This document shows positions 39,601-48,734 of a stretch of 64,000 bases of DNA, in pieces (positions within the stretch are counted from its first letter, which is position 1; each line of letters begins with the position of its first letter). A program made the translations under genes and the position numbers. The DNA is taken from positions 188,300 through 252,299 of the forward strand of contig MNCI01022695.1 of the NCBI GenBank assembly GCA_015680685.1, in the 5' to 3' direction. The notes beneath the pieces are model-generated. The model saw only the letters and a list, made by a program, of their open reading frames with translations. It was not told the DNA's origin and searched no databases. The DNA comes from Gnetum montanum. Its lineage: Eukaryota > Streptophyta > Gnetopsida > Gnetales > Gnetaceae.

Positions 39601-39915
39601 GATTGATCAATCTAAATGTGCTAGATGAAAATAAATTATTGGCCCTATCTTTGAATAAGGTGCACAAGGAATTCAACAAGTGACATCATGACCTAAGAAT
39701 ACAAAAGATAAAACTTCAACTAGAAGATAAGTTCCTTTATTGGAACCCCATGTATGTACCTTAGAAGGAAAATTTCCAAACATTTTTGGAGGGACCTTAT
39801 ATAATTGATCAAACCTTTTCCTCTGGGTCCATGTTGATCTAAAAACCTAAAAACCCAAATAAAAATTAGTTTCTCAACATCCAACAAGTAAAATCTTTTC
39901 TCAAACCAAGATAGG
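36640..39915 (+). pseudogene. pol of element A, Athila/Tat-like Ty3/gypsy, broken and gapped
   Basis: Protease: CKALLDIGSRVNLI near 36712, then FPIIMGRAWL near 36935. Reverse transcriptase: open from 37636 to 38142 with DCYSGYNQIQI, FAYFKMPFGLCNAPTT and, at 38059-38070, FKDE in place of the catalytic F/Y-x-D-D box. RNase H: IDASNYAL near 38480 and MEKELMTMVYALGKFRHYV near 38605. Integrase: the core is lost in the 500-N gap, but its end survives as TPYHPQPNGQAE (39324 on), WNYHSTWKLPIGYSSYELVYG, and a tail with GPYIIDQ and FLNIQQVKSFL ending about 39915. About eight in-frame stops fall between 38140 and 38821. The RT wording and order fit Athila/Tat. Not functional. Confidence 0.9.
38822..39321. 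other. Assembly gap of 500 N
   Basis: Exactly 500 N inside the integrase of element A; the round number suggests a placeholder length. Reading frames drawn across it have no meaning. Confidence 0.98.
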
Positions 39916-40120
39916 CTAGTGCAAATACCATCTTGATGGATGGACAACCATGTTCCATTTTTCATATCTCCATCTTCCAACTCAGTCATGAGGGAGATGG
40001 CTATCCATGCTAACAATCCATATGGCTTCTTAGTTTTTCTACATTTTTTTTCCACATTTTTCATTTTGCAAGTTATTTATTTTACAAATTTTTGATTTTT
40101 ATATTTTTCTAATTTTACAC

Positions 40121-40165
40121 TATCATACTTTGTAAATATTATATGAGTATTTACAAAGTATGATA
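40121..40165. repeat. 18-bp perfect inverted repeat before the movement-protein-like ORF
   Basis: The arms 40121-40138 and 40148-40165 are perfectly complementary with a 9-base loop; the left arm begins TATCATACTTTG. It lies about 200 bp after the end of pol and directly at the start of the open frame that follows. It could be a transcript hairpin, the edge of an inserted segment, or a chance product of AT-rich sequence, though 18 perfect pairs make chance unlikely. Confidence 0.85.
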
Positions 40166-42750
40166 ATTTGTTCGATGATGATCTTCCACCACCATCTCTT
40201 CCCCAAATGTGTTTAAATCATCGCTGTAACTATGATCCCGACTGGCCGCACTGGCATCTAATAGATGACGTTATCTGGTTCGCTCCAGAATGGAGAGGAG
40301 ATCGCATGAAGGCTGACTACTACGCTGCTCTTGCTGAAATTTTGTTAGATAAGTATCGAGAATACTTTATTTCTAATTTCTTTGCTGCTATTTACTGGCA
40401 AGTTCTAAGGACTCCTATCCCAGAACGCATTCAATATTTTTCTAAATATTATTAGACAGCAGGCACATGTTTTGCTTCGCAACCTAATCTTGGCTTGTTG
40501 GTGAAAGATGATACTATCCCAACACCCCAAAAGCCACTGTTTCGTTGTAAATCTGTTTTGACTCTCTGTCCAGAAGCAAATGAACCCTTAATGCCATGCT
40601 CTGTACAATGTCCACATGATTCTGTAATGTTTGAAATTAGCAGTTTAGACTCTGATGAAGAAGTACCTGAAATACCCCTCACCCAAGTTGAAGCTTATGA
40701 TAAATTTGGCCGTTGTTATCTTTATCCTCCGGACTATCCTATGACGTCTATATTTACCCCACTAGTCCCTGAATCTGATCCAGATCCCGGTCCGTTCGAA
40801 GAAGAAGATCGGCGCTTGCTTGAAATGGCTGCCGAAACTCAGTCCAGAATCTTCAATGATGTAACCCAACCAGTCTATGATGAAGAACTAGAAGCTCAAG
40901 TTTAAGCTATTGAGCATCAAAGGTTTCGAGAAAAACTCCTACACATGATCGCTCAACAGCAATTTGAAGATAATTTTCATGAAATTCAAATGTATTATGA
41001 GGAAGCCGAGGGTTATGAGGTACAAGCTGAAAATAATATAGATGTAGATCCTATAAATCCTGTAAATTCTGATGAAGATAATGAATATTTTTTGTAGTAT
41101 TTGAATGAGCCTATTTATGATAATAATATGCCAAGAATTAATATGTTCCGATCTAACACAACGGAGGTTGAGGAAGTAAAAGATGGTCAAGAACTATCTT
41201 CAGCACAAACGGAGATTTTGCCATTCACAGAAGCTATGAAAAAGCGAAAGTCTTTCATTACTGGTGAGCATAAGGATTTAAAATTCCCTGAAATTCCTAA
41301 GGATGCTATTTATAAGTTTTCTAATACATTTTCTGCAAGAATGTCTACATCAATTAAGCAGACTGAAGCAATCTTAGATATCAAAGGAAAAGGGATACGA
41401 CCAGTATTCTTACCTCATTTTACTCTGGAAGAAGTAGAAAAATGGAAGGAACAAGGACATAATTATGTTCATCTAGGACAACTAGATATTTTAGTAAGTC
41501 CCAAATTTAATTATAATATTGCTACCGAATATGTGGTAACTCTACTTGATAGCCAAGTTATTGGTGATGGGATTAATCAAGGTCCAGAAATTGCTTGGGA
41601 AAAGGCAAAGATTTGCCAATTTCAAGGTGTTTTGGATTCTAATGCACTTTGTGCAGTACAGCCAAATTATCAGTTAGCTTTAGCTGATGATTTTATTACT
41701 AGTACTTTACTAATCTGTGTTGAAGTTCATGGAATATAATTATTACCCGGATCAGTTTATGCTGCCGTTGCTGCTCGAGGAACTTTTCAACTCTCTAACA
41801 CTACTTTAATGAATCATAAGTTGAAATGGGGAGTTCAGTTTCCTAAAGGAAGTCAAAATCTACTACAATGTGGAAGGAGCATAAATGTACCAGGTTATTG
41901 CAATTCTTTTCCTCAAATTCAGCATTTACTACAAGATCAGGAATTCAAGACCTATGAAAAGCCCAAAATGAGATGGAGTCAATATCCAATCCAGCAATTT
42001 GGTCGATCAGCAGTGGTCACACTAGAAGCTAATCCAGCAGTTTTGCCTCCTCGAAAACTTTTTGAAAAGGGAAGTTCCTCAAAAGAAGAAGGCAATAGTT
42101 CTCCAAATTTTGATACTAGAGGTACACTTTATATGTTTCAACATCGCATTAATCTCTTTCAGAATACCTCTTATAAGCAATATGGAGATCGAAGGTTACT
42201 TAGTGGCAGTAGATGGCCACCATTAGCTGCATACAGTACACCTGCTTCTAGACAAGATCCTTCTCAAACTAGAGCTAATTGTAGTTATTTATTAGAACAT
42301 TCTCTAAATAGAACTACTGACCAGCAAGGTGAAACAAGATAGTTAAATTATTTAGTTCATTGGACATCTTATGCTGCTCAACATTTTTAGAATATCGAAG
42401 ACAAAGTCGATGATCTTGAAGATAAGGTTGATAAAGCTAATGATAGTGTTGCTCAATTATCCAAAGAACTGCATGAGCATCTTATAGCATATGAGGAGAT
42501 TACAAAGCAAAGGCTAGAACAAAAGAAAAAGAAAGTTCAATTTCAAGAACAACAAAAGGATCAGACAATCAAGTTTCATGAGATTTTCACTTTAGAAAAT
42601 CAGTTACGATTGCCTGCTCCAGAAAAGGAAGTTCCAAAAATAGAACCAGTAAAAACAACAGTGCAAGTGGATGTTCGAGATAAAGTTCTCCTAGATAAAA
42701 TAAAAAAGCTCATGGCTGAAAAGAAAGGAAAGAAACCGTACCTTTCTTGA
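40147..42750 (+). pseudogene. Movement-protein-like ORF (Caulimoviridae 30K type) inside element A, broken
   Basis: One frame runs from 40147 (after TGA at 40144) to TGA at 42748-42750, 860 codons from 40168, with no frameshift but six in-frame stops: 40453, 40903, 41095, 41737, 42340 and 42388. No ATG opens it; the first in-frame ATG is at 40207. Part 1 (to about 41095): tryptophan-rich then acidic and proline-rich, unrecognised. Part 2 (about 41250-42060): resembles plant pararetrovirus movement proteins, with NYVHLGQLDILVSP, the LLDSQV box whose Asp codon is at 41548, and SVYAAVAARGTF after a stop. Such proteins help virus cross plasmodesmata. Part 3 (42391 on): coiled coil (DKVDDLEDKVDKANDSV) and a lysine-rich end. 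No coat, protease or RT motif. CpG is more frequent than in the flanks. Confidence 0.72.
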
Positions 42751-42759
42751 TTATTTTAC

Positions 42760-43346
42760 ACTCTCTTATATATTTTACTTTGTTTTGTTTTGATTCAAGT
42801 GTGATATTTCCTTATATTTGCTAATAAAATCAATTTATTTCCATAGGATAGAATGCTATTGTTGCTATTTACTAATGATGGTTTGTGTTTAATATTTTGA
42901 TTATCAATGTCTGGTTTCTATTTTTGAATTTTGATGTCTGATGACTTTGACATGGTTTATTTTTTCATGGAACAAGTAGTGAGTTCATGTCATCCACCCA
43001 TGTAATCAACTCTATGGTTTTCCTTGTTCTGGGAATTTAAGGTCCCTTCCATTAAAGAAACTTTTAATTAATTGGTGACCTTGGTAGTTTTAGAATTAGG
43101 GAGGATTCAAAGGATTGAAAAGGATGTGACTTCAAGGGGACTCAATGCTCTTGTACTCTTCTACTTGCTTGAGTGCTTGAGTGTTTTTCACAGACTTCTC
43201 ACTATTCCATACCAACCATTGATAGGAAGTCAAATAAAATATTTGCATAGTGTGGTTCCCATCCAAAAATTCAAAAAAATGATGGGAATTCAAATCACAC
43301 CCCTTAGAAATAATAAATGAATAAGTCCTTGCATGGTATGGTTCCC

Positions 43347-43383
<37 letters not shown>

Positions 43384-44190
43384 AGCACATCCCTTAGACA
43401 AATAAATAAGCTACAAGCACTAGTTATGGGACTAGAAAGACATGTACCTATGTTTGAAGGTCCCCTCTAACTAAGGCCCTCTCTCTCTTTCTACTTCTCT
43501 CTTTTCTTCTCCTTATGAAATAATGGTTGTCTTGTGGAAGCCCTTTCGTGTCTCAAGTGGGTGGATCAGTCTTAGGATGGTGATGTGAAGTCATTAAAAG
43601 TAGGTAATTTTGCTTTGGATTGAGGATGGATCTTCCCATGTCATTTTAAACACAAATTCCACAAGGGACTTCTTATGACCTCAATTTAGAACTCCATTCA
43701 ATCTTCTCTATCATCCATCCATGCTGCCATAACTCACCTTGCTACTAGGTTCTATGTTATGCTCTATGTTTTGGTTTGATGTGTTGGAATTCTTGAGTAG
43801 ATTCTTTTTGGTTGGTCATTAATTTTTCATGATTATTAAATCAACTATGGGGCCCACAGACTCCTTGGTTAAGGTTATGCAAAGGAAACTAGGGCATGAA
43901 CTTGCTATGGGGAGGACCCACTTACATAGCTTTTGGTTTGGTTAGTTAAGGTTCCTTACCTTTGACATTGCTACAATTATATATTTTGCATATTTCATTG
44001 TGTATTTTGCGTAATGCTACTTAACCTTTCATTTCATTCACCCTCCAAATAAATTTTTCTTTATTTTTCCAAATTTATGAGCCCCAACACCCTCTTCTCA
44101 TGTCTTCATACTATTCTTGGCCTTTTGGCTTTCATTTGATCCCAAGTTCATTCAAAAATTCTTTGTATTTTGCATGTTTGACCAAAGTCA
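42760..44190 (+). other. Conserved noncoding spacer of element A between the movement-protein-like ORF and aORF
   Basis: No coding signal. From about 42923 on it aligns base by base, with gaps, to the minus strand of element C (63999 down to about 62830): shared pieces include TTGAATTTTGATG, CATGGTTTATTTTTCAT, GACTCCTTGGTT and GGACCCACTT. Element B shares shorter pieces (GGACCCACTTA near 52404, minus). A spacer this long in all three suggests a function such as an intron, RNA signal or promoter for the downstream ORF. AATAAAA at about 42821 could be a polyadenylation signal. Confidence 0.6.
43238..43405 (+). repeat. Tandem duplication of about 100 bp with (AT)14
   Basis: The sequence GTGTGGTTCCCAT ... 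ATTCAAATCACACCCCTTAG is followed by a second version GTATGGTTCCCAT ... ATTCAAAGCACATCCCTTAG, with an AT run at 43352-43379 inside the second. Element C has only one copy at the matching place (about 63600-63690), so the duplication arose in A. Confidence 0.7.
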
Positions 44191-44261
44191 ACAATCATCT
44201 ATGATGGTCAACACCTACATCGATGAGGCCTTGTTGATGCAATGCATACATGTTATATATA
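44190..44261 (+). promoter_or_regulatory. Internal promoter-like block before aORF of element A
   Basis: The 31-bp stretch 44214-44244 matches 33128-33158 of the 5' LTR at 25 of 31 positions. It is preceded by GTCAAC-type motifs and followed by TATATATA at 44254-44261, about 120 bp before the aORF ATG. The LTR promoter core is thus repeated inside the element in front of a gene that would otherwise sit about 10 kb from the LTR start site. Separate transcription of the aORF is inferred. Confidence 0.65.
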
Positions 44262-44383
44262 CTTCCATGCACTTAGGAATTTTTTATCATCTACTCATAA
44301 CACATAGGAAGTTTTACAATTTTTCAAAGCCCAAAACCTTCCAGAGTTACTTTGACTCAAGTTTGCCTTGACATTATCAAGTC

Positions 44384-46996
44384 ATGAGAAATTTAATGAT
44401 TAGTCCTTTAAGAGATTAGCTTTGGCCATTCTTAGAAAAAGCTCCAGCAAATGTCAAGACTCAATTGCAGACCTATCCCATGTGGCCAATCATCACATCC
44501 AATGGGGAATGGTACATGGGAGAGACATATCTCTTCTAAAGTAATCGAAGGTTGGGGTCCAATGTCAAAATCAAGGACATTCAACTATCCTACTTGGTAG
44601 AAGCTATCACATAGGCATTGGGGTTTCCTAACATTGAGACCAAACTGATAGAAATATCCATGAAAGGTGATCCTAAAGCCAAGAAGGAGTGGACCCAATG
44701 GTGCTATGGGGCAGAGCAAATCTATTTCAAAATTGTGACCTATCACCTCAATCTAATAGTGAGGCCAAGTAAGGTGACCACCTTCTCTACCCAAGCATTG
44801 GATACTCTAAGTAGGAAATTTTTTGTCAACCTTCCACAATTAAACTACTTAGAGATCAAGAACCATTTCAAAGACAATGAACATGGAAGGAAAACCCTAC
44901 ACTTTCAATGACTCATTTGAAAACTCTGCAAAAGGGTAGGTATTATCTACTACTCCAATGACACAATCAAGCATGCTTCTTTAGCCTCATGATCTGAGAT
45001 CATGAAAGACAAGATGCTAGTGATAACTCAAGAAGAGGAGAAGTTGCCACCACCACCCACTCAAGAAATAATGTTGGAGGCCTGTGTAGCCATTGAATGC
45101 TTGTGCAAAATCTAAGAATAGCTCTTGAGTGAACAAGAGTAATGCATAGGAATGAGTGGGGTAGATCCATATATATTGGTTGGTAAGTCACCTGGATGAG
45201 GTGGCTTAAATAGTTAGCCAAATGGAGAGGCATGAACCAATTTTCTCTACCCAAAAAACATAGTTTCTTGCAAGGTTGAATCCTAATGCTTAGGAGGTAA
45301 TGGTCTCACTATCTCAACACCATTTATTTCCAAAAATATCTAGGAACACTACCACCTTCTTGGTGCATTTGGAGGAAGGAAAATGGGTAACTATTTTAGT
45401 GATGCAACACCAAGGGTAGGAAATAGTGATTGAAGTGGTTGCCAATTGTATCATTGAAGCACTGAATGCACCTATGACATCTATACTAGACATATTTGTA
45501 CTTTGATATGTGTAGATGGTTGCAGGCATGATCAAAAGAAAGTTTAACATAGCCCAACATGAAGAATTGCTAGATCAACTAGTGGGACTAGGCAACCGAT
45601 TCTAGACATCTTTGATTTTTTAGAAGACACCACTACAACCCAGTCAAAGCTACTAAACATAAGGGGTAAATGCATTATTTTGAAGGGTCAACTCAAAATG
45701 ACTCAAGAATGAAATCAACGCTTGGCCATGAAGGTTACTAAACTACGTGCCTGACTTGTTGATCCTATGATCCTTAGCCTAATAGTAATAAGAGATGAAG
45801 CTTTCAAATAGCTCTAGAAACAATTCTAGAAGGCTAAGGAGGAGGTAGTAGCAACCATCTTCAACTAGTCCATAGTTGAAGCAAAAACATACTCAATTTA
45901 GAAGGACTTGACATAGATGCACTAGGGGAATAAGACCTTGACTACATAGAATCATCGCCTACACAATGTTGATGCTTAGAAGGATCAAATGCAGGAATTT
46001 ATTCATCAATAGTATTAGCAAATTACTAGGGTGAATACTAAATTGGGGAGATTAGCTATAGAGGATCAAAATTTATGAATGGAGGAAGTTTGTACCTTAC
46101 ATAAGAAATTTGCCATTGAGATTGCCACATAGAAGAATGAGACCCTCAAGTCTAAAAAAGTGAAGAATTACTATAGAGACTAGGTTTGCCTATAGAAAGA
46201 AGTCAATGAAAAACATATTCAAATGGCAAAGGTGAAAGTAAATGAAGCCCACCGACAACTCCAACAAGGAAGAGAGGTTTGACAACCTATTGTTGATGGG
46301 ATTGATGCCTACAACAAGGTAGAGATTTGACTGAAGGAGTTGCAAATAGAAGAGATGATAGAATATATGGAGTTGGTCAATATCTATTACAAAAATCTAG
46401 AAATGCTGACTATTGGATGATTGTAGTCAAAGTTAGAGAAACAAGTGGCTAGCTTGTATCTATTATATGAGGTTGAGTTCAAGCATCACAAAGACATCAA
46501 GAAAAAGCTTGAGACCATAAATGCTGAACTCAAAGTTCTTAGAGTATGATTCATAGATCAACGATCATTTGTTAAGAACATAGCTAAATGGATGAATGAT
46601 TACTAGCAGCTAAAGGACACAGTCAGGGCATTTGACATTGAATGCAAATAGTTTGCTACCTAGTTTGTTAATGCTAAGGAGTTGTTTCTAGTAATCTCAT
46701 GTCCTTGGAACGTGCTCGTTCCAACCCACATTGGTGAAGTTGTATGGAAAGTGCATGATACCAAAAGTAAGGAGGAAGAAATGAAAGCACTACTAAATGC
46801 TTTTTGCCTCCCATCTAAAGTTGTAGTAGTAGTAGGACAACTGTAGCTACCTTGACCACCATATGTGTGAATCCATGAAAGTCCATCAGAACCTCAGGAG
46901 CCATCATTGCCTGAGATCATCTAATCTTCTCCACCAAAATTTAGGCAATCAAGAAACGTGTTATCCAATTATGAAGAGTCATCTCATGGTGTTTAA
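44384..46996 (+). pseudogene. aORF of element A: 3' accessory ORF, broken but with frame kept
   Basis: From the ATG at 44384 to TAA at 46994-46996 one frame of 870 codons is readable, with many in-frame stops. N-terminal part (to about 44990): MWPIITSNGEWYMGETYLF, YFKIVTYHLN, then FVNLPQLNYLEIKNHF. The same boxes occur in elements B and C: WP..., W/Y-x-GE-x-Y-x-F, YFKI, NL-x-x-x-YLEI, and LI-KLC-x-x-x-GI. The domain resembles the 'putative plant transposon protein' domain of Athila/Tat elements. The rest is a long coiled coil, e.g. EKHIQMAKVKVNEAHRQL near 46210 and LQIEEMIEYMELVN near 46340. Position after pol is where Athila elements carry an env-like ORF, but I see no membrane segment. Function unknown. 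Confidence 0.75.
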
Positions 46997-47160
46997 TTTT
47001 GTATCCTCAACACTGCTATATTTGTAATGTGTTAATTCATACACTCAAGCACTCCATTTTTTGTCAAGTTACTCAGTCTATTTTGTTTGAGAAAAAGTCA
47101 ATCAATAATCCCATGCCTTCCCAATTTTATAAAAGAACTCAAGGATGAGTTTTCATTTAG

Positions 47161-47171
47161 TTGTGGGGGTA
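47161..47171 (+). other. Polypurine tract of element A
   Basis: TTGTGGGGGTA directly before the TGATGAG start of the 3' LTR. Elements B and C have the same TGGGGGTA or TTGTGGGGGTA arrangement on the minus strand. Confidence 0.8.
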
Positions 47172-47763
47172 TGATGAGTTGTAGTTTGGTTGGTTGCATC
47201 AATGTGGCCTAGTTGATGAGGCCTTATCGACAAAATGTCTATTTTTGGCTATAAATACATGTCTACTAGTTTCATTTATGGTAATAGGGATTTTAGTTGT
47301 AGCGAAGGTCTTATAGTTCTTCCTTTTGAAAGTTAGAATTTTTCTCACAAGTGGTTGTAGTAGGAGTCATTGAGTGTACGGATCTTTATTTGAGCAATGC
47401 AATACCTAAGCACAATAGTGTGCATGACAATAAAGATGAGATTTCTTTTAAACCTTGCAACACTATTAATATATTAAATATTCCTAATAATTAAGTTAAT
47501 GAAGCAATTAAGCAAGATAGATTAAATGCATAAGTACGACCACTTCAAGTATAACATGTATTTGCTTGGTAATCCTGACAACATTATTACTTGGTATGCC
47601 CCATAGCATAGTACTTGGTCACCTAGCAGTGGATATGTGGGTTTAGGATGTGTACAAAAAGTGGGACTAAATGCTTATGTTATGACTAGTTAGACATTCG
47701 ATAGTTAGTTAAATCAAATTAGTTAGTCCAACTACTTTATTTCTTTTTAAGCACCAAAACCAT
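47172..47763 (+). repeat. 3' LTR of element A, first part
   Basis: Aligns with the 5' LTR from TGATGAG; TATAAATA at 47250-47257. Only two of the 14-bp units remain here (from 47208 and 47222) against four in the 5' LTR. The LTR stops at ACCAT (47759-47763), where element B is inserted, and continues at 56414. Confidence 0.9.
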
Positions 47764-48551
47764 TGATGAGTGGCGAGGTACCCCTACACTCAACCATACG
47801 AATACGAGTGTTCTCACGCACGATCTTGTCGAACTCCATAGATGGACTAGTTTTGGTACCTAGATAGTTATCCTTAGGTCGTAGTTCGTTGTCTTCCCAC
47901 CTGGACTAGTACTATATTTGTCACATATGGTTTAGTCTAGAGTGAGGTGTAAGATGTATTCCTAATTCTAGCACTACTCCTGAGGGCAGTGAAAAGTAAT
48001 ATTAACTAAACTAAACTAAGAGGAAAAGGTAAGAAAATCTAATCTAGCCTAAGTACGATGAGCAACTATTCCTTGATTATCTATACACATCTTGGACTTC
48101 GTGCATGACTACCACTGGGATTACCAAATGCAGATCCTAGGTATGCCACTGGGATACCAAGTAATCACACTTAAATGCTTGTAATCAAGTCATACTCATT
48201 CCGCGTTACTAGGAGATAAAGGTAAGAGAGAAAGTAGTAAATAACAATTAAATAAAAAATAAATAAACAAAGTGAATGCTGCAATGATGAAGTAATATCA
48301 ATCTTTATTGTTGGCCATGTGTGCATCCAAGTACATCACACTCGAATAAAGAATGCCATACAATTACATTCACCACACTGTGGGCAAACACGTAATCTAA
48401 CTCTGGAGGGATCAAACTACCAGAGTCTAGTTACAATCTAACTACCTCTATTTTGAATAAGGGAGAGCTACTTCTTATTTATAGACATTGTGGTGGACTG
48501 CGATATCGCGTACGCGATATCACAGGAAAGACATGATATCGCGTCCCATCA
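47764..48551 (-). repeat. 3' LTR of element B
   Basis: TGATGAGTGG to CCCATCA on the plus strand, 788 bp, aligned throughout with 55598-56408. Differences are mostly transitions. Near its right end lies the self-complementary stretch 48502-48521 (GATATCGCGT and its mirror), perfect over 20 bp. The other LTR is slightly longer because of about 19 extra bases with further ATATCG motifs. Confidence 0.93.
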
Positions 48552-48562
48552 TACCCCCATGA
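48552..48562 (-). other. Polypurine tract of element B
   Basis: On the minus strand TCATGGGGGTA stands directly against the TGATGGG start of the 3' LTR. Confidence 0.75.
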
Positions 48563-48734
48563 CTGAATAAAAACTCATCCTTGAGTTACAAAGAGAAAAA
48601 GCTCAATTGATTACATAGTGGATAGGTATATGATTTTTAACTAGAAAAAGAAATGAAACAATGCCATAATGTGGGGGGACACAACACTGAAAAATGCTAC
48701 AACTACAACTACAAAAATTTGGAACTCATGTAGT

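Noticed and set aside
40452-40682. Minus-strand frame opposite the movement-protein-like ORF
   Set aside because: Shadow of the plus-strand ORF; no independent coding signal.
36640-42750. The whole stretch as an integrated pararetrovirus
   Set aside because: The RT upstream is Athila/Tat-like with an integrase behind it and lies within LTRs; pararetroviruses lack integrase and LTRs, and no coat or RT follows the movement-protein-like ORF.
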